Part shown: positions 6,761 through 14,227 of the stretch, in pieces | Layout: each line of letters starts with the position of its first letter | Position numbering within the stretch: the stretch's first letter is position 1 | Source: an uncultured Alphaproteobacteria bacterium | GTDB lineage: Bacteria; Pseudomonadota; Alphaproteobacteria; Rhodobacterales; Rhodobacteraceae | Direction: 5' to 3' | Length of the DNA: 19,084 nucleotides | Assembly (NCBI GenBank): GCA_929200295.1 | Contig: CAKMZE010000005.1 | Coordinates: 12,620-31,703 of the forward strand | The notes under the pieces: model-generated | What the model was told of the DNA's origin: nothing | What the model saw: the letters and a program-made list of their open reading frames with translations, nothing else | Database searches by the model: none | Position numbers and translations under genes: made by a program

Positions 6761-8130
6761 ATCTTCTGCGTTGCGGCATTTGGAAAATGATGTGCAATCG
6801 TATTTGCGTAATATATTAGGATGTCACGCCCAAAGGGGGTTATTTCTACATTCTTTTCAGTTAGTTCAACCAATCCACGATTTGCAAACCGCTCTAGGGT
6901 TTGCGTGACAAGTTGGTTTGCTTTGCGATGCGGTGCAGGCATTTGCCGCTGGGCGAGATCAGCAAGGATTTTTTCGACATCTTGTAATATCTGATCGCGG
7001 TCCGAAGTTTCAGCATGCAGGAGAACATGCGCCAATAATGGCACCGCAAGCACCGGGACCACTGATGCAATTCTCTGCATCAGCTCATCTGCCACCGCTT
7101 CCGTTATATTTGGCGTATCTTGCGGAAAGCTGCTGAGCTCAAGTGGCGGGCCGAACCCAACACAAGCCGTCCCGAAGCCAAGGAAACGCCTCGTGAGACG
7201 CGCCCAAATATGGCGTGTCGTTGCTTTGACGACCGAAATGAAAGAAGGGCGAAAGCGCCGCTTACCTGTTTTCTCTGCGCGGATTAAAAACTGGTCTTCG
7301 AAAATCTGATCATAGTTCACCCCAACTGGCACAAATATAACATCACGGGTGTTTTCTGAGCGATTTGAGATAATATAATTTAACAAACCCAACTTTGGTT
7401 GCCCGAGCTTGCCCGTCAGGCTCAGTCCCCCTTCAGGGAAAATCGCTTGGGTTACACCACCATCTGTGGCCATTTGAACATAGCGTTCCAGCACCCGACG
7501 ATAGAGCACACCGCGTGACCTGCGCCGGATAAAATATGCACCCATAGCCCGAATAAGGCCTGACAAGGGCCAGACCCGCGCCCATTCCCCCACAGCATAG
7601 GACAGTGCACTTGTGCGGCTGATCAAATATGTCACCAACACATAATCCATGTTGCTGCGATGATTGATCACAAAGATTACTGTGGCATTAGGATCAATTT
7701 CTTCTAATGCGGCACGATCAAAGCGGCCCAAACGCACCCGGTAAAACGCACGCGACAGCCATTTGGCCAGACGTGCACCAACGGTGAAATACGCGGTCGC
7801 AGAAAAGGACGGCACGATCTCGCGCGCATAACGCTTTGCTTTTTCAAAGGCGACGTTCTCAGGGATGTTTTCACGTCGCGCGTGTTCAACAATCGCATGC
7901 GTGACCTCGGGGTCGTGGATGAGCCGTTGGATCATGTCGTAACGTCGCGCGAGCTTGAACGGTTCAATCGGTCTTTGCAGTCGGGTATTTAGCTGCTCCA
8001 CAAGCCGTTCTGCGCGCTTGCGAAAGAACCATCTTACTGATGGGAAAAGAAAATGTGAGGCAAAGGTCACAGCCGCAAAGAGCAGAATAAGGATAAAAGC
8101 CCAAAGGGGCATGGAAACCGTTTGCGTCAT
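6757..8130 (-). CDS. PlsB-like glycerol-3-phosphate/lysophosphatidate acyltransferase
   Basis: A membrane-bound acyltransferase of 457 aa that probably acylates glycerol-3-phosphate or a similar acceptor in phospholipid synthesis. Residues 8-30 form one N-terminal transmembrane helix followed by a basic stretch (RWFFRKRAER). The PlsB/PlsC-type motifs appear in order: NHRSNMD with the catalytic His157 and Asp162, GAYFIRRR at 197-204, FPEGGLS at 231-237, and VPVGVNYD at 267-274. It is much longer than PlsC and much shorter than E. coli PlsB (807 aa), so it belongs to the shortened PlsB-like group seen in alphaproteobacteria. The ATG at 8130 has no clear ribosome site; another in-frame ATG is at 8112. 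It lies between the two ethylmalonyl-CoA pathway genes, an arrangement that may be conserved but has no obvious metabolic reason. Confidence 0.88.
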   Translation of the reverse strand: MTQTVSMPLWAFILILLFAAVTFASHFLFPSVRWFFRKRAERLVEQLNTRLQRPIEPFKLARRYDMIQRLIHDPEVTHAIVEHARRENIPENVAFEKAKRYAREIVPSFSATAYFTVGARLAKWLSRAFYRVRLGRFDRAALEEIDPNATVIFVINHRSNMDYVLVTYLISRTSALSYAVGEWARVWPLSGLIRAMGAYFIRRRSRGVLYRRVLERYVQMATDGGVTQAIFPEGGLSLTGKLGQPKLGLLNYIISNRSENTRDVIFVPVGVNYDQIFEDQFLIRAEKTGKRRFRPSFISVVKATTRHIWARLTRRFLGFGTACVGFGPPLELSSFPQDTPNITEAVADELMQRIASVVPVLAVPLLAHVLLHAETSDRDQILQDVEKILADLAQRQMPAPHRKANQLVTQTLERFANRGLVELTEKNVEITPFGRDILIYYANTIAHHFPNAATQKI

Positions 8131-8251
8131 GTGCAGACATTATGCCGATGATAACGAAACGTAAATCCAGCCCTTACGCCGCAACGCAGCATATTGACCT
8201 GTCATAAAATACCAAATATGATCGAAATACAGAAATAATATTACCTACGGA

Positions 8252-10225
8252 ATGCGAATGTCACTCACCCCCGAAAAAGACCGCCCCTGGCTGTTTCGCA
8301 CATATGCGGGCCATTCATCGGCTGCCGCCTCAAATGCGCTTTATCAAAGCAATTTGGCCAAAGGGCAAACGGGGTTATCCGTCGCCTTCGATTTACCCAC
8401 ACAAACGGGCTATGATAGTGATCATATCCTTGCCAAAGGCGAGGTCGGTAAGGTTGGTGTTCCGATTTGCCATCTCGGCGACATGCGCGCGCTTTTTGAC
8501 CAAATCCCACTTGAGCAAATGAACACGTCAATGACGATTAATGCTACAGCGCCATGGTTGCTCGCGCTTTATATTGCATTGGCCGAAGAACAAGGCGCTG
8601 ACGTAGCAGCGCTGCAAGGCACCGTTCAAAACGATATTATCAAAGAATATTTGTCACGCGGGACATACATCTGCCCCCCTGCCCCTTCGCTGCGTATGAT
8701 CACGGATGTTGCGGCCTATACCCGTGCACATCTGCCCAAATGGAACCCGATGAATGTCTGCTCATACCACTTGCAAGAGGCCGGGGCGACGCCAGAACAA
8801 GAGCTTGCCTTTGCATTAGCAACAGCCACTGCTGTCTTAGATGATTTGCGCGCAAAAGTGCCCGCCGAACATTTCCCACAGATGGTTGGGCGGATCTCAT
8901 TTTTTGTAAATGCCGGAATCCGTTTTGTGACAGAACTATGTAAGATGCGCGCATTTGTAGAACTTTGGGATGAAATCTGCGAAACGCGTTACGCTGTCGA
9001 AAACCCAACATACCGCCGCTTTCGGTATGGTGTGCAGGTAAATTCGCTTGGGCTGACTGAGCAACAGCCAGAAAATAATGTGTACCGCATTCTTATTGAG
9101 ATGCTTGCTGTGACGCTTTCAAAAAACGCGCGGGCGCGGGCTGTGCAATTACCTGCTTGGAATGAAGCTCTGGGCTTGCCGCGCCCTTGGGATCAGCAAT
9201 GGTCGCTACGCATGCAGCAAATCATGGCGTATGAAACCGATCTTTTAGAATACGACGATTTGTTTGATGATAACCCAGCAATCGCCCGGAAGGTTGAGGC
9301 GCTCAAATCGAGCGCATTGGCAGAACTCAAGCATATTGATGACATGGGAGGTGCTGAAAACGCGATTTCATACATGAAATCGCGCTTGGTCGAGAGCAAT
9401 GCCAATAGGCTTAAATCCATTGAAACAGGTCAAACCACTGTTGTCGGTGTTAATAAATGGCAACATGGCGAGCCATCCCCACTAACCACCGCTGAGGGTG
9501 CAATCATGGTTGCAGATCCGGCCGCAGAAGCCGGTCAAATCGCACGTTTGCAAAGCTGGAAAGCCCAACGCAACATGCAAGATGTGAGCGCAGCATTGGC
9601 CGCGTTGCGCAAAGCCGCGCGAGATGGGACAAATATCATGCCACCATCAATCGCCTGCGCAAAGGCAGGGGTCACAACAGGAGAATGGGCAGACGTGATC
9701 CGCGCTGCATTCGGTGAATACCGCGCACCCACAGGTGTGCGGCAAGAGCCCACAAACCAAACAGAGGATTTAGATAACATCAGAGCCGCAGTTACCCGTG
9801 TCAGTGACCAATTAGGGCGACGTTTAAAGATCATGATTGGTAAGCCCGGTCTTGACGGGCATTCCAATGGTGCCGAACAGATCGCCACGCGCGCAAAAGA
9901 TTGCGGCATGCAAATCACCTATCAAGGCATCCGGATGACCCCAGAAGAAATCGTATCCACCGCCAAAGCAGAAGATGTGCATGTGATCGGTTTATCTATT
10001 CTATCAGGGTCACACATGACGCTCATCCGCGAAACATTGGCACAGCTTGAGAATGCGGGCTTGGGTCATATTCCGGTTATCGCAGGTGGCATTATCCCAG
10101 CCGAAGACATTGATACCCTGCGGCAAGCTGGGGTCTCGCATATTTACACCCCAAAGGATTTCCAGCTCAATGCGATTATGTCAGATATCGTTGCGCTGGC
10201 TGAGAAAAACCAAGCGCTCTACTGA
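8252..10225 (+). CDS. ecm: Ethylmalonyl-CoA mutase (coenzyme B12-dependent)
   Basis: Interconverts (2R)-ethylmalonyl-CoA and (2S)-methylsuccinyl-CoA using adenosylcobalamin. The 657-aa protein has the single-chain layout of this family: an N-terminal acyl-CoA mutase barrel starting PWLFRTYAGHS, with the substrate-site stretch around FDLPTQTGYDSDH, and a C-terminal cobalamin-binding domain. The latter has the signature DGHSNG (535-540), where His537 is the lower cobalt ligand, then GLSILSG (580-586) and AGG (611-613). It resembles the MeaA/Ecm branch of roseobacters more than methylmalonyl-CoA mutase, and linkage to ccr supports this. The first ATG (8252) has GGA only one base away; the ATG at 8258 has better spacing to the same GGA and may be the true start. 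It is divergent from the PlsB-like gene, with a 121-base shared promoter region. Confidence 0.95.
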   Translation: MRMSLTPEKDRPWLFRTYAGHSSAAASNALYQSNLAKGQTGLSVAFDLPTQTGYDSDHILAKGEVGKVGVPICHLGDMRALFDQIPLEQMNTSMTINATAPWLLALYIALAEEQGADVAALQGTVQNDIIKEYLSRGTYICPPAPSLRMITDVAAYTRAHLPKWNPMNVCSYHLQEAGATPEQELAFALATATAVLDDLRAKVPAEHFPQMVGRISFFVNAGIRFVTELCKMRAFVELWDEICETRYAVENPTYRRFRYGVQVNSLGLTEQQPENNVYRILIEMLAVTLSKNARARAVQLPAWNEALGLPRPWDQQWSLRMQQIMAYETDLLEYDDLFDDNPAIARKVEALKSSALAELKHIDDMGGAENAISYMKSRLVESNANRLKSIETGQTTVVGVNKWQHGEPSPLTTAEGAIMVADPAAEAGQIARLQSWKAQRNMQDVSAALAALRKAARDGTNIMPPSIACAKAGVTTGEWADVIRAAFGEYRAPTGVRQEPTNQTEDLDNIRAAVTRVSDQLGRRLKIMIGKPGLDGHSNGAEQIATRAKDCGMQITYQGIRMTPEEIVSTAKAEDVHVIGLSILSGSHMTLIRETLAQLENAGLGHIPVIAGGIIPAEDIDTLRQAGVSHIYTPKDFQLNAIMSDIVALAEKNQALY

Positions 10226-10240
10226 GAAATCGCTTTGGGC

Positions 10241-11098
10241 TTATGTATTAACTCCATGGCTGCGGTTATACCCGTTCAGCGGCGGTGAAACCCACCCCTT
10301 TAAATCAGCCTCTTGCGGTTTCCAGACCTGCATCAGCAGTGGGTGACATTGCGCGACATCACTTGAGTGCTGCGCGCTGCAATCACCCCCGGGGCAAGCA
10401 CTCAGCACCGCGCGCAGATCAATCTCGGCAAAAAATTCGATGTGGTCGCCGGGGCGTACGGGGCTGGCCTTCATAAAATATTGCCCTGTATCGCGGGTGA
10501 ACCCTGTGCACATAAAGACATTGAGCACATCATGCACCAGTACCTCGGCCTCGGGTAGCTCAATACCCGTATGCGCAGCCAAAGCCCGCGTGAGGTTTGA
10601 ATGACAGCAGTGATGATACTGCGTCCCGGACAACAGATTACCGGTATATGGGTCACACCGTGTGCCGATCACATCATGCACAGAGCCGCCATATGGGTCG
10701 ATCCCATACCACGCAAGACTATCGGTTATAATCGTTGCCATCGGGCGCAGGTAGGGAAACTGCGACCATAGACGATCCCCAATGCTGACATGCGTGCCAT
10801 GCAGCGCCCGCGTCTTACCTGAATAAAACCGCTCATGCAGATTATCTGCGGCAAAGAGATTAAGATCGCCCACCTGCGCGCCCTCAATGCTCTCAATCCG
10901 CAGCATATGCCCCGCGGGGACTAAGATAGCAGCGGCGTCACGGGGCTGAACCGTCACCTCATCAACCAGCTCAGCGCGCGCGCGCGCATTTTGATAAAGC
11001 GGGACATCAGCTGCGCTCAGCGTATCCGTTGGATAACAAATCACTGGCGCAATTTTGCGGCGTGTGTCCGCGTCATAGGGGGCGTTTTCTTGTGTCAT
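10241..11098 (-). CDS. DUF1989 (urea carboxylase-associated-like) protein
   Basis: A cytoplasmic protein of about 285 aa of the DUF1989 family, some members of which are encoded beside urea carboxylase; the biochemical role is unsettled. Conserved-looking elements are RFYSGKTRALHGTH (90-103), DPYGGSVHDVIGTRCDPYT (134-152), the His/Cys cluster HHCCHSN (162-168), and CPGGDC (235-240). These suggest a metal site. No urea carboxylase or allophanate hydrolase gene is nearby, so this is an orphan copy. The start is uncertain: none of the in-frame ATGs at 11128, 11104 and 11098 has a good ribosome site. I chose 11098 because the residues before it look unconserved. It ends 15 bases from the convergent ecm stop. 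Confidence 0.85.
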   Translation of the reverse strand: MTQENAPYDADTRRKIAPVICYPTDTLSAADVPLYQNARARAELVDEVTVQPRDAAAILVPAGHMLRIESIEGAQVGDLNLFAADNLHERFYSGKTRALHGTHVSIGDRLWSQFPYLRPMATIITDSLAWYGIDPYGGSVHDVIGTRCDPYTGNLLSGTQYHHCCHSNLTRALAAHTGIELPEAEVLVHDVLNVFMCTGFTRDTGQYFMKASPVRPGDHIEFFAEIDLRAVLSACPGGDCSAQHSSDVAQCHPLLMQVWKPQEADLKGWVSPPLNGYNRSHGVNT

Positions 11099-11232
11099 GC
11101 GCATATGAAATCTGATTTCGCGCCGCATGGCCAGACTGTATCATTCTGATCTCATATTATTCATCTGTGACGTGTGTGATTTGACAGCTCACCGACAAAT
11201 CCGCATGGTGCAGAAAAATAAATGAGGGCATC

Positions 11233-11844
11233 ATGCAGTTAAAACCGTATCTTTTCGCCATATCTCCTGTTTTCATGGTCGCATGTGGTGATGGCACCAA
11301 TCCTTTTGATCCTGATACGCTGAGCGTACAATCAAGCTTTGTCACGCCAGGGACGGATGGCACATTTAGCTCAACACTGGATAATGTGCGTGGCAAGCGC
11401 GACATTGACGCATCAGGAAATGGTTATGCATATCAAGTCGGTACGATTGATAGCAGTTTAACGCTGACTGCAAATGCGGGCACCGTTTCGGCATCGACAC
11501 TAAGCACACCGCCTACAACGGGCACCACAACGTTACGCGGCACTTATAGTGCTGAAACATATCTCAATGCGCGTGTGGAAAGCGGTGCGATCACAGGTGA
11601 TCGGCTGTCACATGCCGGCACTTTGCAACTGACGGCTGATTTCGCCAACAACACCCTCACCGGAAGCGATGCAGACCTCACTGTGAATGGCACGATCAGC
11701 TCTGGCACGCTTTCTGGGACAGTGACCTTTAGTGGCATCACAGGTGATCTATCTGGCAACATGGGCGCGACCCAAGCAATTGGTGCGTTTCATGGAACCA
11801 CCACAGATGGGGTGATGGCTGGCGGCTTTAACGTCAGCCAGTAA
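11233..11844 (+). CDS. Small lipoprotein with TbpB-like beta-barrel domain
   Basis: A predicted outer-membrane or periplasmic lipoprotein of 203 aa. The signal peptide ends in a lipobox (VFMVAC) with the lipidated cysteine at residue 18. The mature part is rich in Gly, Thr, Ser and Ala and looks all-beta, with alternating short strands such as TLTGSDADLTVNGTISSG. It ends with IGAFHGTTTDGVMAGGF, typical of the eight-stranded barrel of TbpB/HpuA-type proteins (PF01298-like). This is a single-barrel form, far smaller than true transferrin-binding TbpB, so iron piracy should not be assumed; roseobacters are not known for it. A good ribosome site (GAGGG, 7 bases before the ATG) supports the start. 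The stop codon abuts the convergent antiporter stop with no spacer. Confidence 0.75.
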   Translation: MQLKPYLFAISPVFMVACGDGTNPFDPDTLSVQSSFVTPGTDGTFSSTLDNVRGKRDIDASGNGYAYQVGTIDSSLTLTANAGTVSASTLSTPPTTGTTTLRGTYSAETYLNARVESGAITGDRLSHAGTLQLTADFANNTLTGSDADLTVNGTISSGTLSGTVTFSGITGDLSGNMGATQAIGAFHGTTTDGVMAGGFNVSQ

Positions 11845-12801
11845 TCACAGCGAGATTGAAAGCAAATAACAGGCGTAGCCTGCGTAGCTCAGTAGCATCA
11901 CAGGGCCAAGGTGCTGGCGCAGGCGCGTCACAAAGAACGACAGCAGCATCAGCACAGTGATCGCCATTAAGATCATGATGTCCGCTTTGATTGCCACATT
12001 ATAGGTGAATGCGCCAACCAGCCCTGAAACGCCCAAAATCCCCATCAAATTAAAGATCTGGCTACCAACGATATTGCCAAAGACAATCTTTGGCCGCCCC
12101 ATACGCGCCGCTGCAATGCAGGCGAACACCTCGGGCAAGCTACCGCCAGCAGCAATTACGGTGGCGCCAACCACAGCCGTTGGGATGCCAAGCGTTGTGG
12201 CCAAAATTACCGCGTTATCAACCGTGACGTCTGCGAGAAACGCCATCGCAACAGAGCCAAAAATGAGCTGAGCCACCAAGATAAACATCGTTTGCTCAGG
12301 CACATCATATTCATCGTCATCATCCCCATCGCTGAATTTCAGTGATGCCAGCATATAGACGACAAACCCACCAAAAAGGATCAGCGAAAACGCCCGCCCA
12401 ATATGGCTAATCCCATCCGCATTTGCAGAGCCAAGCGTCATACACAGCACCGCAGCTGTCGCAACAAAGCCAACCATTGCAGAGACAAAATACCCTTTGG
12501 GCAATTTATCAAATTTGATCAACATCCCAGCAAGACCGATCCCAAGCCCAAGGTTCACAATATTGCTGCCAACGATATTACTGATGATCACATCGCCTTG
12601 GTTTTGAAAGCTCGCCGCGAGATTGATGGCCAGCTCGGGCGCGGATGTGCCAACGGCAACGATCACGCTGCCAACAATAAACTCTGGGATACCAAATCTG
12701 CTCGCGACACCCACTGCACCTGACAAAAACAGCCCAGCTGCATAAACGACCCCGATTAAGCCACCGATCAAAAGGGCCAAGCTTAGAAGTGTGCTGATCA
12801 A
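11845..12801 (-). CDS. CaCA-family sodium/calcium antiporter (YrbG-like)
   Basis: An inner-membrane cation/Ca2+ exchanger of about 318 aa with around ten hydrophobic segments. The two inverted alpha-repeats that form the ion site are clear: GTSAPE (about 51-56) followed by SNIVGSNIVNLG, and GGSLPE (about 219-224) followed by GNIVGSQIFN (about 242-251). The ion-binding glutamates are present in both. A short acidic cytoplasmic loop (SDGDDDDEYD, about 157-166) lies between the halves, as in YrbG-type exchangers. I prefer the TTG at 12801, because GGGGA sits five bases before it; the alternative TTG at 12813 adds four residues and has no ribosome site. It probably exports Ca2+ using the sodium or proton gradient, a sensible function for a marine bacterium. 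Confidence 0.92.
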   Translation of the reverse strand: MISTLLSLALLIGGLIGVVYAAGLFLSGAVGVASRFGIPEFIVGSVIVAVGTSAPELAINLAASFQNQGDVIISNIVGSNIVNLGLGIGLAGMLIKFDKLPKGYFVSAMVGFVATAAVLCMTLGSANADGISHIGRAFSLILFGGFVVYMLASLKFSDGDDDDEYDVPEQTMFILVAQLIFGSVAMAFLADVTVDNAVILATTLGIPTAVVGATVIAAGGSLPEVFACIAAARMGRPKIVFGNIVGSQIFNLMGILGVSGLVGAFTYNVAIKADIMILMAITVLMLLSFFVTRLRQHLGPVMLLSYAGYACYLLSISL

Positions 12802-12900
12802 AGTTGTCCCCAAATCTTATGCGCAGTCAAAACTGTAGACAGATACATAAGCGGCAAACTCAGAGTTTACCAGTGGGAGAGATCACCATCACGCATCAAT

Positions 12901-13704
12901 TTAGCGCAGCGCCTTTGGAATTGCGATACTGCCATTATCAATCGGAGCGACCCCACCTTCGGTCCCGCCCTCGCCACCGCAATAAAGCCGTGCTTCAAAG
13001 CCAGGCGTGGCGGTATCGCTGTCAACATCCATGATAAACTCACGCACTGCGGTCAGCCAATAGCGTGTCGCAACGGGATCGTCGATCACTGAAAACGCAG
13101 GCTTTTCACTGTTTAAGCACAGCAATACCTTCAGCGGGATCATCTGATCCGCGCGAATATTCAACAGGTCCGTATAAGCGCGATTGGTCGTTTCAAGACC
13201 GAAAATAAACACACCACGTTCGAAATGTTCAGGAAGTCTCTTTTGGCTTAACTTCAGCGTCGTTGTCGAAAGTGCAGCGCTAACTGACTGTCGGTTCTCA
13301 TCTAAGAATGTATTTTGCAAATGCTCGCGGTCTGGTGGGCTCATTTGTTTGTAATTGAAAACATAGTGCCAATCCCAAACGCTCGGGCCTTCAATGCTGC
13401 GTTTCATCGCAACAGGAGGGAGCTCACCCGGGATCGTAATTTTTTCACCGACCCTGATAAAAAACGGCTGCGTGTTTACGGTTATGCAGTCAATCAGCGC
13501 AGAATTGAAATCTGAGATGTCGCTGCTTGTCCCATAAAATGTTTGGGCCAAATTATCGGTTTCGCTGGGCTCCGCATCCGCGGGCTTGCGCCACTTTGGG
13601 ATGACTTTTGGAATAAGCTTTTTAAAAAGATCGACGCCCTGTCCGGCAGTTTTTATCGCTTCTTGTAAATACTTAAGTTCACCCGTGTCAGGGATCATAT
13701 CCAT
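12901..13704 (-). CDS. Uncharacterised soluble protein, coupled to a small membrane protein
   Basis: A 267-aa protein that I do not recognise. Residues 9-37 form a predicted basic amphipathic helix (around LKYLQEAIKTAG and LIPKVIPKW). A linker rich in acidic residues follows, then a mixed alpha/beta region with aromatic patches (VWDWHYVFNYK near 108-118) and a stretch resembling a regular fold up to about residue 235. The tail is Gly-rich (CGGEGGTEGG). There is no signal peptide or transmembrane span. The start is firm: the ATG overlaps the stop of the 95-aa gene as TAATG, with AAGGGG about 9 bases before it. Codon use looks a little more AT-rich than the neighbouring metabolic genes. The coupled small membrane protein suggests the two act together; function unknown. 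Confidence 0.7.
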   Translation of the reverse strand: MDMIPDTGELKYLQEAIKTAGQGVDLFKKLIPKVIPKWRKPADAEPSETDNLAQTFYGTSSDISDFNSALIDCITVNTQPFFIRVGEKITIPGELPPVAMKRSIEGPSVWDWHYVFNYKQMSPPDREHLQNTFLDENRQSVSAALSTTTLKLSQKRLPEHFERGVFIFGLETTNRAYTDLLNIRADQMIPLKVLLCLNSEKPAFSVIDDPVATRYWLTAVREFIMDVDSDTATPGFEARLYCGGEGGTEGGVAPIDNGSIAIPKALR

Positions 13705-13991
13705 TATCGTGGCCCCTTAGATAAATATTTTGCAGCGAAAGAGCGGCTAATATCATAGAGACCGCGCGCAGATGTCAGTGCCATCAGCGCAATCCCAAGG
13801 ACGTTGGTAAACCCATACGCAATGAAATACGTCAAAACACGATCTGTCTCGAACATAAAAATAAACGGTTCAGAGAGCACAATCGTCAGCGGTAGATTTA
13901 CAAAACTATCGTTCCACAATGTGAACGGGCTTAACGTAAAACCGATCACAAAAAGTGTCGCACTTAGGGTATGACGAATTCCATTATTCAT
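13704..13991 (-). CDS. Small two-helix membrane protein
   Basis: A 95-aa hydrophobic protein with two predicted transmembrane helices (about residues 5-27 and 51-72), a short re-entrant-looking stretch between them (LTIVLSEPFIFMF), and a basic C-terminal tail ending KYLSKGPR. The segment SPFTLWNDSFVNLPL between the helices looks like a conserved motif of small bacterial membrane proteins of unknown function; this is recollection, not a search. The ATG at 13991 lacks a strong ribosome site, so expression may be low. It directly precedes and overlaps the 267-aa gene (TAATG), so the two form one translational unit. A membrane anchor or partner role for the larger protein is a reasonable guess. 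Confidence 0.65.
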   Translation of the reverse strand: MNNGIRHTLSATLFVIGFTLSPFTLWNDSFVNLPLTIVLSEPFIFMFETDRVLTYFIAYGFTNVLGIALMALTSARGLYDISRSFAAKYLSKGPR

Positions 13992-14170
13992 AAGACGAAC
14001 AGAAGCCTTTCAAATTTTCACACATCATAATTGCGATACCACCCAAAGGTAAAGAGCTATCCTTTAGCGGGAATTTTACATTCAGATAGTCCTTGGCTCG
14101 TATGTCGAGCGCTCATCCAAACGTAGCTATGATAAGCAGCCCCACATAGGATACATTTCACTAGCGCAAT
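13992..14170. other. Gene-free stretch between the unknown pair and the aap terminator
   Basis: I see no convincing ORF here. It must hold the promoter of the 95-aa/267-aa unit (minus strand). Short dyads are present, for example GCTCG-tatgt-CGAGC at 14096-14110 and GAGCGCTC at 14107-14114, but none is strong enough to name. Confidence 0.5.
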
Positions 14171-14202
14171 AAAAAAGGCGATCTGAATACATCAGATCGC
14201 CT
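14171..14202 (-). terminator. Intrinsic terminator of the aapJQMP operon
   Basis: An 11-bp perfect stem (AGGCGATCTGA at 14176-14186 pairs with TCAGATCGCCT at 14192-14202) encloses a 5-base loop. On the minus strand it is followed at once by six T residues (14176-14171 region). It lies 26 bases past the aapP stop, the right strand and distance for a rho-independent terminator. The A-run on the other side also permits weaker activity from the plus strand. Confidence 0.9.
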
Positions 14203-14227
14203 AAAATTTCAACTTTTAGCGCAGGAC

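Noticed and set aside
6228..6908. Plus-strand open frame of 226 codons opposite ccr and the acyltransferase end
   Set aside because: It lies antisense to the well-supported ccr gene, crosses its promoter region, has no ribosome site and its translation has no protein-like pattern.
8252..10225. Reading this gene as methylmalonyl-CoA mutase
   Set aside because: The single-chain sequence resembles the MeaA/Ecm branch and is linked to ccr; methylmalonyl-CoA mutase would be expected with different neighbours. A phylogeny would settle it.
10974..10987. Alternating (GC)7 run, possible Z-DNA or simple repeat
   Set aside because: It lies inside the DUF1989 coding frame and encodes Ala-Arg codons, so coding explains it.
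14051..14077. AAAGG...CCTTT imperfect hairpin in the gap before the aap terminator
   Set aside because: Stem is short and mismatched, and no gene ends nearby on the matching strand.
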